Assembly: GCA_014529385.2 (NCBI GenBank)
Contig: CM043967.1
Coordinates: 11,238,001-11,298,000 of the forward strand
DNA from: Adiantum capillus-veneris
Taxonomy: Eukaryota; Streptophyta; Polypodiopsida; Polypodiales; Pteridaceae
Direction: 5' to 3'
Length of the DNA stretch: 60,000 nucleotides
Position numbers and translations under genes: made by a program. Positions 49,476 to 60,000 of this stretch are shown in pieces; position 1 is the first letter of the stretch; each line of letters starts with the position of its first letter. A model generated the notes under the pieces. That model saw nothing but the letters and a program-made list of their open reading frames with translations, was not told where the DNA came from and made no database searches.

Positions 49476-51065
49476 TGTAACATTTAATGGCCTAATAACT
49501 TATGTGTAGCGGAAATTAGCATGAACATAGTGGGCATTTCATTAGAATAGATTCCTAATGAGAATTACAAGAGTGCTTGGGTGGAGAGAGCAACAAAAAG
49601 CATAACACCTAGTTAGATAGCATCAACAATACTTTCAAAAGAGAGAGAAATTAAGCTATTGACAACAGTTGAGGATCGGATTTGCATGGAGCCGGTCCCC
49701 CCTCCAAAAGGCTTTGTATTATGGTTTCTCCCATCTAGAGAGACATTGTACAATACAATTCTTTGTGCTCCTTCAAGACTAGCTAGTGCAATGAAGATGG
49801 AAGCTTCATGCACTAAGAAAAACACTTAATCAAACACAACTTGAATTATCCCCGTTCTCAGACCCAAGACCTCACACACCTTCGAAGATGGTGAGAGCTA
49901 GCAGGGTATGAGAGTAGATTGAGAGGAAGAAGGAGTATCTTACGAGAAAGATGTACATCTCCTCACATAATCACTCATATTAGCATAGCTTAGCTTAATA
50001 ATTAGCTTGGTAGAGAAGATGAGCATGCATTGAAGCTTGGCTCTTGGTTGGATTTGCATCCACATGCCAAGAGAGTGTTGATGTAGGCTTCTATCTCACA
50101 AGCTTGGAGTAGGTGATGAGCTCTCCATTAAAGCTTGGGAGGAGATAGAGTATTCTTTCTTCACACATGGTCAAGTGTGAGTGTGTGTGTGTCAATGCCA
50201 AGCAAAAATTAGCCCCCTCTCTCTCTTGGGCGAGCCCTTCCTGCTAAATTGGTCTGGCTTTTGCCTCATTGGACCTCCCCAAGTCAAGCCAATGCGTGTT
50301 AAGTAGCATAAGTGATAGCCTTCTAACATGTGTCCCCCTTTCCCCTTTTGTGAGAGATTTAGGTAATTAAATAATTAAACTAAACTCTCATTGGACCCCT
50401 TTGCCTCCTGGCCAATAGGAATCAGGCAAGCCATTGGGCTCCTGAATGCTCATTGGACCCCTTGGGAGACTGCCCAATAGTCTTCTAGGAGACTTAATTC
50501 TCATTGGTTTCTTTTATTAAATGTTTTTAAATTAATTAAACTAAATTTACTCTAGCTTAATTCTCATTGGTCCACTTCAAGGGTCTTCCAATAGGAATTG
50601 GGCACACCTTGTGGGCATCTGGCCTAGGGAGCTGACATGTGTCCCTAATTCCCTTTGTGTAAAGGGAGCCTGTGTGTGTGTGTGTGGCTTTCTCTCTCAT
50701 CCCCTACTAAATGAGCTCACCCCCTCCTTTGTAGGCTTTGAAGAAGACTTTTGTACACACACTAAGCATCCAATTTTCCCTAGGGTTGACATTTGGACAC
50801 AACCTTTGAATTTTGGAACGTTAGCATTTTGGAAGTCTTAATGGGCTGAACCTTAGGGTCTTTTTAGCCCATTGTTGCACATGGCTCTTTTGCAGATGGC
50901 CCCCCCTTTTTGATCCCTATTTTCCCTCCTTTGGATCCCTATTGTGGCCGGTCTGCTAGCTTAACCAATATTCTAGCTTTTCCTCCCCTGGTACCTCCCC
51001 ACATTAAATGATCAGTTTAATATGAGAAAATCATTTAGGAGAATTAGATATTGATTATTATGACA
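49476..51065 (-). repeat. 3' LTR of element B
   Basis: 1590 bp, TGTAACATTTAATGG...TTATGACA. Inverted CCAAT pairs lie at 50268-50601. Confidence 0.96.
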
Positions 51066-51078
51066 TTACCTCTCTCTT
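51066..51078 (-). other. Polypurine tract of element B
   Basis: AAGAGAGAGGTAA on the minus strand, same as A. Confidence 0.85.
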
Positions 51079-51083
51079 GAAAT

Positions 51084-51103
51084 CATAGTCGTCCTCGACT
51101 ATG
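51084..51103. other. Perfect hairpin beside the polypurine tract of B
   Basis: CATAGTCGTCCTCGACTATG, 8 bp stem and 4 base loop, identical to that in A. Confidence 0.85.
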
Positions 51104-51421
51104 GTGTAGAGAAGATAAAGCATATTCATGAGTCCTTTTCTTAGCGGGTAGAGGATCCCTATGTTACCCTACGACATCATTCCATAATGGATGACTAGTC
51201 CATTTGGCGCTTGAGAGCCTGAGGCTGCCGCAAGCATGTCTGCACATCAGTCCTATCAGTCTTCCATAGTAGAGTGACAAGCTCTACTTGGTGTTTGGGA
51301 GACGTCGTCTCCACAAACTTGATCTAAGCATGCATACTACTTTATTTTTGTGCACAAATAAAGAAAAAGAGAGTCTTATAAGACAAAAACTTTGTTCATT
51401 TTTAACATTTTGTACATTTGC

Positions 51422-54400
51422 TTACTCTTGGGAAGCATTGTAAGCATTGACAAGGTTTAGGTTATCCTTTAATTGTATGCCTTGCATCTATCTATCATCT
51501 TCAAAAGGATAATTCTTAAACTTAATAAGATATCGTCGGATAGTCTTACCACCTCTTAATACCTTGTCTTCATGTCAGAGAATGGACTCGGGCTGCAGCA
51601 CCTCCTCTTGGTCCTCGATCTTTGGTGGGTCTTCAATAGTTGGTTCTTGAGGTGGCTCTCCTTTGTAAGGCTTTAATAGGCTCACATGAAAAGCATTAAG
51701 TATGAGCCAATGATTGGGAAACTTAAGTTGATAGGACATGTCATTGATTGGCCTAAGAATCTGGAAGGGACCATAGTACCTTTTTGCTAGTTTAGCATAG
51801 TACTTTTGGTGGCCCATAGGATTCTTGCCCGTCGTGTGCCTTAATCGAGCCTTGGGAAACTTTAACAAGACCCAATCGTTTTCTTTAAAGGCTTGGGCTC
51901 TTCTGTGCTTTTCAACAGCAGCCTTTTGCCTTTGCTGTGAGATAGAGATAGCATCCTTAATCTTTTGGAAAGATTCTTGTAGGTCTCGGCTATACTCATC
52001 TGCAACGAAGATCTTCCCATGTACCTTAAGTAGCAAGGGACTTTTTGATCTTCCCTCAATTACCTCGAAAGGTGCTTTTCCCGTGGAAGTATGTACAGTG
52101 TTATTGTAAGCATACTCCACTAAGGGTAAGTACTTCTCCCATTGGGATCTTTGATCTACTTCCGTTACATAGGCTTTTAGTAGATCGAGAATGGTTAGGT
52201 TAGCTATTTCACTTTGGCCATCCATTTGTGGATGATAGGCCGAAGAGAAATTTAGCCTTGTCCCTAAATTCTCAAAGAGACCCTTCCAGAAATTATTGGT
52301 CATTCTAGGATCTCTATCCAACACTATGGACATTGGCAAGCCATGGTATTTGAAAATTTGTGAAATGAAGAGGGTTGCCATTTGATGGGCTTTGATAGTC
52401 TTTTTGACAGGTATAAAATGAGCTTGTTTACTGAACCTGTCTACTATCGTCCATATTCCCGTATTCCCATGGATAGACTTAGGCAATCCAAAGATAAAAT
52501 CCATGGATATGCTCTCCCATGGTGAATTAGGGATTGGCAAGGGTTGAAGCAATCCAGGTTGCTTCCCTCTATCAAATTTTGTCTTTTGACATACCACACA
52601 TTTGGAAACATACTCTTGTATGTTCACTTTCATGGTAGGCCAATAGAAATATGTTTCAATTCCCTTTAAGGTAGACTGAATCCCTCTATGCCCCGCATAC
52701 GGGGGAGCATGAGATTCATACATTACTTTCTCATGCAGGGAGTTAGTAACGCATAGTCTATTGCCATAGAGAAGATAACCATCTTGTAAAGTAAATGGTT
52801 CTTCTTTCTTCCCTAATGCAAGGGCTGAAATCACATCTCTATAATCGGGATCAATAGCATACTCATCTATCATTGAAGATAGATCATTGTGAGATGCTAT
52901 GGAAACCGCATTCACTCTCGGTTGTCTTGAGAGTGCATCGGCTACTTGATTATGCTTGCCAGCAATGTGAGCAATATGAAAATGAAATTGCGAAAGGAAA
53001 TTTGTGCATCTCATTTGTTTGTCGGAGAGCTTGGTCTGCGTCATGAAGTACTTAAGACTTTGGTGATCCGTTCGCAGAATGAAAGGAGTCCCCAATAAAT
53101 AGTGCTTCCATGAGTCTAAGGCATGTAGAACTGCAAGGAGTTCCTTTTCGTACACGCCTAGAGCTTGCTCAACAGGGTCGAGCCTTCGACTCTCATAGCC
53201 TATGGCGTGCCCTTCTTGGAACAAAACAGATCCAAGGCAATCACCACAAGCATCGCATTGGACCTCAAATGGTTTTGAGAGATCCGGTAGTGTAAGCACA
53301 GGTTGAGAGATAAGATTTTCTTTAAGCTTTTCGAAAGCATTGTTCTCCTTAGCAGACCATGTATACCTAACGCTTTTCTTTGTTAGGTCATGTAATGGTC
53401 CCGCAATTTGTGTGAACTTTTCTATGAAGCGTCTATAGTATGCACACATACCTATGAAGCTTCTTAGTTCATGAAGATTCCTTGGTTTAGGCCATCCTTT
53501 TATTACCTCTAACTTGGATGGATCCATCTGGATGCCATCTTGAGAGATAATGTGACCTAAATACTGAATCTCTTGCAAGAAAAATTCACTTTTCTTTCGA
53601 TTAACATAAAGTTTATTCTCTCTTAAAACTTGAAATACTACCTGGAGGTGTTGCTTGTGTTCCTCCAATGAATTAGAGTAGATGATAATATCACCAAAGA
53701 ACACTCCAGTGAAGGTTCGATGAGGCCTGAACAGCTTCTCCATCAAGCGGTTGAATGTGGCTGGTGCATTGGTCAAGCCAAAAGGCATGACGATGTATTC
53801 ATAAAGACCAAATGTAGTACGAAATGTGGTCTTTACAATGTCTTGATCAACTATCCTTATTTGATGATAGCCACTTTTTAGGTCAACCCTACTGAAGTAG
53901 GTCGATCCTTGTAGCTTATCAAATAGGTCTTCTACCCGTGGAATGGGAAACCTATTCTTGATAGTGATCCTATTTAGTGCTCTATAGTCGACACACATAC
54001 GATATGTGCCGTCTTTCTTTTGCACTAATAGCACAGGTGAGCAAAATGGAGATGAGCTTGGCCTAACCATACCCTTCTCAACTAACTCATGCACTTACCG
54101 CATAATCTCCTCTTGTTGAGCTTGAGAAACTCTATAAGGAGGTTTATTAGGCAGTGAACTTCCTGGAAGAAGTTCAATTGCATGGTCATCATTACCTCGT
54201 TTAGGAGGTAGCTCACAAGGGATGTCGTCAATAAAAACATCTTGAAACCCCTTGAGAAAATTGGATAACTCTAATTCCTTTTGGTTGCTTTTATTTTATT
54301 TTGCTAAAGCATTCGGTTCATTTTGAGAGTCTTTAACAAAAATCATGTACACGGAAATAGAGCTCTTTATTGACTTGTTGAAAGTTGGTGTATGTACAAT

Positions 54401-56362
54401 GGGGATGGTGTTACCCATTTCCTTAGCATCTATATACATGTCTTTTTCCCTGAACTTAAAGGAGATTCTCCTTTCAGGAAATTTAACATCGGCAGCCAGG
54501 CGGTCAAACCATGGTGCCCCTAGGATTACATCCTCATGCTTGAGAGGAGAGATAAAGAAGTCCTCTTTGTCCACATAGCCTTGGACATGAAGCCTCAATT
54601 TCCCGATTAAGGGAGTGACTGAAGCTTCTTGCCCCTTGAAGGCACTGTCTGCGGGCAGGACATCTCCCATCTCGTAGGATTGTATTCCTAGCTTGGTGGC
54701 CAACTCTATAGATATAAAATTGTGAGTAGAACTAGGGTCAAAGAGAATAAAAGCATCATGTTCTCTTACCTTTCCCCAAGCATGGCATAGAGGAGATCCT
54801 TTGTGGTGAGTTTGTTGAGTCTCCTCCTCTTGGATTTCAACCAAGGAAGCTCTAGGAGGATCTTGGCGGTTGTTCTTTTGGGGACAAGCGCGGTACGCAT
54901 GCCCTTGTTCGCCACACTTGAAACACCGGTTATCTTTACGATAACGCTCAAGCTCTTCAGGAGAGAGTTTATGCTTACCTTTGTAAACTCCCTTCTCTTT
55001 AGCTTTGTTGGAGTTTCCCTTAGGAGACTTTTGGACATTGTCCTTCCCCTTAGGCTCATTGGAACCCTTGTTTTCCGGGGGTTTATTATTTCTTTTAACC
55101 CCCGTTTGGAAATTGATTCAAGAGGCCACCATAGTATGGTGTATTACCGCCGATATGGTGCGTGGCCTTTGGGAGTTGACATACTCCGCCATTTCTTCGG
55201 TTAAGCCCGCACAAAATTGTTGCTTTTGCTCTCCAAAATCCAACTTTTTGAAGACAGTGGATTTGAGTTGTAGGTCCCAAAACTTGTCTACATATTTGTG
55301 GATAGATTCATTGGGAGAGAGCTTTAAGCTTCGCCATTCGGTGAGTACTTTGTCTTTGGCATCGATGGCCAAAAACTGCTTCATAATGGAAGCTCTTAAA
55401 GCTTTCCATGTTCGTGGAGCTTCACCGTTGGCTCGTAGGCTAGACCACCATTGTCTGGTGGACTTTTGAAAGTGCATAGCTACATGGAGTAGCTTAGAGG
55501 ACTCCGTGAAGCCCTCATCTCCAAACGCCGCATCGAATTGTTGGATAAAGGCCAAGACTTTGTCTGTAGCACCAAAGGTACCATCATAGGTAAGGAAAGA
55601 GATGCTCTTCCCTCTCTCTTTGAATTTCTTCAACTTGGACGACCTCTTCCATGCGGCATAGGATTTCCTATGGCCTCTTCTTTTTTATGGTTCAAAGGTT
55701 GCACCATTACTTTCTTCAGAAGGTGAAGAATTTGAAGAAGGTGGAGAAGAGGGTGACCTCTTTCTCGCCTTTTTCTTGTCTTGATCTTTGTCGTCTTCAC
55801 CATAGCTTTCATAAGAGGAAGAGGATGAAGAAGAGGGTGTCCTCTTTCTTGACTTTTTCTTCTCTTGCTTCTTATCATCCCTCTTTGAATTGTGGTGGGG
55901 AGAAGAATATGATGGTCTTCTCCGCTTTGGTGGTGATGGAGAGCGTTTAGCCCGCCGTCTTCGTGGAGCCATCTCCGCCGAGGTGGCGGGAGACTCGCTT
56001 CTTTCTCGTTCCTTCGGTGGAGGCTCTTGAGTTCTCCTTTGGGAAGGAGATACATCATCAAGAAGTAAATTCTTGAGCCCTTCATAAGGATTCTCTTATT
56101 CTTCCCGAATCGGAGAGAGACCTCTTTTGGTAGTCTCACAAGGAGGCTTCCTAGGTGTTCTCTCGTCATGGTGATTAGCTTGAAGAATCCCGTGAGCACG
56201 GAGTTGCCGTTGCACTTCACTTTGGAGAGATGGATTGCCCATGGCTTGTTGAAGCCTAGAAACAAGATAGTTAACAAGCATTGAAGCATCATTAGTAGCT
56301 TGCTCATGAGCAAAATCAAAGTTATCAACATTAATTTCACTCTATTTACTATTGTCAGCCAT
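51422..56362 (-). pseudogene. gag-pol: gag-pol of element B (chromovirus-like, seven stops, no frameshift)
   Basis: From ATG 56362 to a TAA at 51422 one frame of about 1650 codons is kept, broken only by stops at 56342 (codon 7), 56096, 55685, 55118, 54296, 54095 and 51575. Order: Gag with serine/arginine-rich N-terminal part and capsid (SISFLTYDGTFGATDKVLAF), zinc knuckle CFKCGEQGHAYRAC near 54887-54935, protease, RT, RNase H (TDHQSLK intact), integrase (DFIFGLP, LDRDPRM, GQSE), and a chromodomain-like tail after the stop at 51575. Two active-site changes relative to A: protease DPGST becomes DPSST (near 54735) and RT FFDD becomes FFGD (near 53690). The longest open piece is 51575-54094. Confidence 0.95.
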
Positions 56363-56751
56363 TCTAACAACTTTTAGGTGTACTTTGGCACTTCAAGCCC
56401 TAGTTGCTACTCCTCTTTACCCCTTTAGAAAAAGCACTCAAGCTACTGTACCCGCGGCTCGAATACCATTAATTGCAAGGAATAGAAGAGAGGGTCTTTC
56501 AACACCAAAACAGCACCGACTCATGTCAAGCTTCTAATAGCTCAATAGTGGTTAAGTCGTAGGCAATCCCCATAGGACTCCACTATTAAGACCATAGCTC
56601 TTGACGGTGATGCCCCGTTAACTGCACAAAGGCAGGCGCACTGCAAGGCTGAAAAATCCCTATTCTACTTACTCACAGGCAATTAATAATATCAACCATT
56701 TGTAGCTAGCTTGAGGACCTCCCTTATTGAGCAAGAAAAGAGAAACCTTGA
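56363..56751 (-). other. Leader of element B
   Basis: About 390 bp between primer site and gag ATG, no coding sequence, similar to the A leader. Confidence 0.7.
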
Positions 56752-56763
56752 GCTCTGATACCA
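56752..56763 (-). other. Primer binding site of element B (initiator tRNA-Met)
   Basis: The minus strand reads TGGTATCAGAGC, one base from the LTR, identical to A. Confidence 0.95.
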
Positions 56764-56764
56764 A

Positions 56765-58358
56765 TGTAACATTTAATGGCCTAATAACTTATGTGTAGCG
56801 GAAATTAGCATGAACATAGTGGGCATTTCATTAGAATAGATTCCTAATGAGAATTACAAGAGTGCTTGGGTGGAGAGAGCAAAAAAAAGCATAACACCTA
56901 GTTAGATAGCATCAACAATACTTTCAAAAGAGAGAGAAATTAAGCTATTGACAACAGTTGAGGACCGGATTTGCATGGAGCCGGTCCCCCCTCCAAAAGG
57001 CTTTGTATTATGGTTTCTCCCATCTAGAGAGACATTGTACAATACAATTCTTTGTGCTCCTTCAAGACTAGCTAGTGCAATGAAGATGGAAGCTTCATGC
57101 ACTAAGCAAAACACTTAATCAAACACAACTTGAATTATCCCCGTTCTCAGACCCAAGACCTCACACACCTTCGAAGATGGTGAGAGCTAGCAGGGTATGA
57201 GAGTAGATTGAGAGGAAGAAGGAGTATCTTACGAGAAAGATGTACATCTCCTCACATAATCACTCATATTAGCATAGATTAGCTTAGTAATTATCTTGGT
57301 AGAGAATATGAGCATGCATTGAAGCTTGGCTCTTGGTTGGATTTGTATCCACATGCCAAGAGAGTGTTGATGTAGGCTTCTATCTCACAAGCTTGGAGTA
57401 GGTGATGAGCTCTCCATTAAAGCTTGGGAGGAGATAGAGTATTCTTTCTTCACACATGGTCAAGTGTGAGTGTGTGTGTGTCAATTCCAAGCAAAAATTA
57501 GCCCCCTCTCTCTCTTGGGCGAGCCCTTCCTGATAAATTGGTCTGGCTTTTGCCTCATTGGACCTCCCCAAGTCAAGCCAATGGGTGTTAAGCAGCATAA
57601 GTGATAGCCTTCTGACATGTGTCCCCCTTTCCCCTTTTGTGAGAGCTTTAGGTAATTAAATAATTAAACTAAACTCTCATTGGACCCCTTTGCCTCCTGG
57701 CCAATAGGAATCAGGCAAGCCATTGGGCTCCTGAATGCTCATTGGACCCCTTGGGAGACTGCCCAATAGTCTTCTAGGAGACTTAATTCTCATTGGTTTC
57801 TTTTATTAAATGTTTTTAAATTAATTAAACTAAATTTACTCTAGCTTAATTCTCATTGGTCCACTTCAAGGGTCTTCGAATAGGAATTGGGCACACCTTG
57901 TGGGCACCTGGCCTAGGGAGCTGACATGTGTCCCTAATTCCCTTTGTGTAAAGGGAGCCTGTGTGTGTGTGTGTGTGTGGATTTCTCTCTCATCCCCTAC
58001 TAAATGGGCTCGCCCCCTCCTTTGTAGGCTTTGAAGAAGACTTTTGTACACACACTAAGCATCCAATTTTCCCTAGGGTTGACATTTGGACACAAACTTT
58101 GAATTTTGGAACCTTAGCATTTTGGAAGTCTTAATGGGCTGAACCTTAGGGTCTTTTTAGCCCATTGTTGCACATGGCTCTTTTGCAGATGGCCCCCCCT
58201 TTTTGATCCCTATTTTCCCTCCTTTGGATCCCTACTGTGGCCGGTCTGCTAGCTTAAACAATATTCTAGCTTTTTCTCCCCTGGTACCTCCCCACATTAA
58301 ATGATCAGTTTAATATGAGAAAAGCATTTAGGAGAATTAGATATTTATTATTATGACA
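56765..58358 (-). repeat. 5' LTR of element B
   Basis: 1594 bp, same termini as 49476-51065. The TG run near 57960 is 4 bases longer. Inverted CCAAT pairs at 57557-57890, the last with CCAAT changed to CGAAT. Confidence 0.96.
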
Positions 58359-58372
58359 AGGGGGCTGGGAAA
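58359..58372 (+). other. Polypurine tract of element D, split by B
   Basis: With B and one target copy removed the sequence reads AAGGGGGGCTGGGAAA directly before the D 3' LTR. The start of this tract is at 49470-49475. Confidence 0.7.
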
Positions 58373-58527
58373 TGATGGTACATGCAGAGTTGGTTGAAGC
58401 TAGAAGTGGTGCCAAGCAGTGCTATGGGTGCATACAGGTGCTGGGCAAAGTGTTTAAGCAGGTTTGGAGTACCTACGCAAGCAAAGGATAGTGAAAATGT
58501 ATGTATAATGAGGTCTTTTAGGCTAAG
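58373..58527 (+). repeat. 3' LTR of element D, truncated
   Basis: TGATGGTACATGC and the following bases match 24676 onward (CTAGAAGTGGTGCCAAG, GTGCTATGGGTGCATA, GCAAGCAAAGGATAGTGAAA). Similarity stops after GGCTAAG at 58527, so about 90% of the LTR is gone. Confidence 0.85.
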
Positions 58528-59640
58528 TATCACCACTACATCTTACAAACAAAGGTAAAGCTAAAGTTCCAACGAGCATGAAATATGTGATAGCATATAC
58601 CTCTACATCAAAGAACCCTCATGGATGGACTCCTTCAAGCAAGTCAAGCTTTAGAAAATCCAAGTCATTTGGTGATTCAAATAAAACCTCTAGGGAGCCA
58701 CCCAAAAACAAAAAGCTTGGTGCTCATTAAAGCTCAAGTACTCATTAGAGAATCTTCTTTTTGAACAAGAAATTTGCATAGGCTACCAGAGAATTTGGCT
58801 ACCAGTCAACCACAAGCCAATCGCAATTGCAAAATTGTTGCATGAAGATCTCAAGACCTCAACAAGACTTTATGCCAGACAAGGTCATCAAGGAAGATAC
58901 AAAGGTAAAAGAGATATTTGGATTCCTAAATCTTCCAATACTCCTTGTCAAAGGTCAAATGCCGATAGTCGACAAAGGCCTACAAAAACCTTAAAGGCTC
59001 TTTACAATAAAAGCCTAATTGGATAATAAATTAGACAATGCAGTCTTCATTTTCAAAGAAGGAGAACCAATTCAACATGGATGCAGATTCAAAGATGATT
59101 AGACAGGCATGGCAAAAGAAACCATCAATGCCAACTTGGTCCTTCAATAATCCACTCTTTAGGATTCAAGCTTACTTTTACCAGAAGACATGTTTGTAGG
59201 AGGAAGCACAAGAATGTAAAACTTGAAGTCGCGAGCGTGAAAAAAACACTCTTTGGCATAATCAGATTCGGGCTATTGAGTCATGGAATGAAAAAAGTGC
59301 TAGTCCCAAAGCTTCAAATCTTAATAAACTTTGTGCTAAGAGTCATCTTTATTAGGATTACACTCAAGGTGGAAGAGTAGAGCCTAATTCAGTTGTGTCA
59401 CTCATGCTAGAAGAGATGAGCATAAGAGTCATGAACTTAATCATGGTGAAGTGACGTAGAGTCCTACACTCATGCACTGCCAACTTGTAAAGCCACATCA
59501 TATGATTTTATAGCTACATTATCTGTCTGAAGAACCCCTCAACAATATTTCTTGCATAACATAAGCTTTTTATGCATTTTTGTGTATGCATATAGGATGT
59601 CCCATCATTGAAAATATGCATGAGACCTTTTTTTTTGCTT
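58528..59640. other. Unassigned sequence
   Basis: No recognised gene. A small plus-strand frame at 58835-59026 shows no known domain. Confidence 0.35.
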
Positions 59641-60000
59641 CCACCTATATACCTTGAGTGGCCTAGAATAGACAAATTAACTTTCCATATTCCTACCCAT
59701 TTGTTGCTACCATCTTATTTCTATATCCATCAACAAATAATCCCTTTAGTACTTTATTAATATTTTCTATACTAATGAGGTGTGTGGCTATGGATTCCTT
59801 GAGCTTCTCCTTGCTCATGTGACTTGATTAATTAAGGATATGTGAGTAGAAGCCACTTTTGTGGCTATTTGAAATTTTTTTATAAACTCTTGTTCTCATG
59901 AACCATAGAAAACTTCATCAAAACCTTTAAAGGATTGGTTCTCAAAGCATGTACAAAGTTGGAAAAAAAATTAAAATAATTATTTTTCAAGAGCCGTCTT
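59641..60000 (+). repeat. LTR-like segment related to the F LTR, opposite orientation
   Basis: 59776-59831 matches the reverse complement of 4791-4846 in the F LTR at about 54 of 56 bases. A TATATA at 59646-59651 stands upstream of it on the plus strand, as the TATA box does in F. Surrounding sequence is not visibly similar. Limits unknown because the window ends. Confidence 0.4.

Larger units (their letters stand above)
49476..58358 (-). mobile_element. Element B: complete chromovirus-like Ty3/gypsy retrotransposon
   Basis: 8883 bp with LTRs 49476-51065 and 56765-58358, initiator tRNA-Met primer site, polypurine tract, and AGGGG target duplication. A close relative of A in coding sequence, while the LTRs have diverged and share only blocks. 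About 26 LTR differences by eye plus a TG-run length change make it older than A. It inserted into the polypurine tract of D. Confidence 0.97.
24676..58527 (+). mobile_element. Element D: old Tat-like LTR retrotransposon, split by C (with A) and B
   Basis: Visible parts are 24676-29147, 46933-49475 and 58359-58527. The order LTR, gag, protease, RT, RNase H, second RNase H, integrase, polypurine tract, LTR is complete except that the 3' LTR is cut after about 155 bp. All coding parts are broken. This is the oldest member of the stack. Confidence 0.8.

Noticed and set aside
58835-59026. 63-residue plus-strand frame (MLHEDLKTSTRLYARQGHQG) as a gene
   Set aside because: No known motif. Length is within chance and the surroundings are decayed.

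Overview
The window looks like nuclear, gene-free intergenic DNA of a land plant with a large, repeat-rich genome. The evidence is stacked Ty3/gypsy LTR retrotransposons of plant type (a chromovirus-like pair primed by initiator tRNA-Met, a Tat-like element with a second RNase H, and gag-protease elements primed by tRNA-Asp), long GA/CT/TG tracts and satellite DNA. I see no host protein gene, rRNA, tRNA gene or bacterial feature. A fern or gymnosperm is possible, but the sequence alone does not decide this.

Layout from left to right. 1-5200: the 5' part of a minus-strand LTR element (F), with partial gag, a 3.3 kb leader, a tRNA-Asp-type primer site and its 5' LTR, apparently inserted into a satellite. 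5201-9118: a tandem array of about 190 bp units, each carrying a TG tract, with signs of an 11-12 unit higher-order repeat. 9119-about 12800: a decayed minus-strand gag element (E) whose leader carries spaced palindromes. 12.8-24.7 kb: old debris (an orphan primer site plus LTR start, a lone LTR, small duplications, a palindrome-rich repeat block, a long CT tract, and two decayed gag fragments, G on plus and I on minus).

24676-58527 is one nested stack. The oldest member is D (plus strand): 5' LTR 24676-26468, then gag, protease and RT. D is split inside RT at 29147 by C and resumes at 46933 with the end of RT, RNase H, a second RNase H and integrase; its truncated 3' LTR is 58373-58527. C (29148-46932, minus) is a gag-protease element with no RT, RNase H or integrase. 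C is itself split by A (32045-40812, minus), a complete chromovirus-like element with the perfect 5 bp target duplication AGCTC. B (49476-58358, minus, target duplication AGGGG), a relative of A, landed in the polypurine tract of D. By eye the two LTRs differ at about 6 sites in A, 26 in B and roughly 50 (in only about 0.9 kb) in C, so the order of insertion is D, then C, then B, then A, which agrees with the nesting.

No element is intact. A and B carry gag-pol in one long frame broken by stop codons (plus one frameshift in A), and both have a stop just before a chromodomain-like tail that is otherwise open. A carries more stops than its nearly identical LTRs predict, so it was probably already defective when it inserted. 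The most unusual structures are the palindromes spaced about 285-300 bp apart in the leaders of C and E, the inverted CCAAT pairs in the LTRs of A and B, a hairpin next to their polypurine tracts, and the higher-order satellite.
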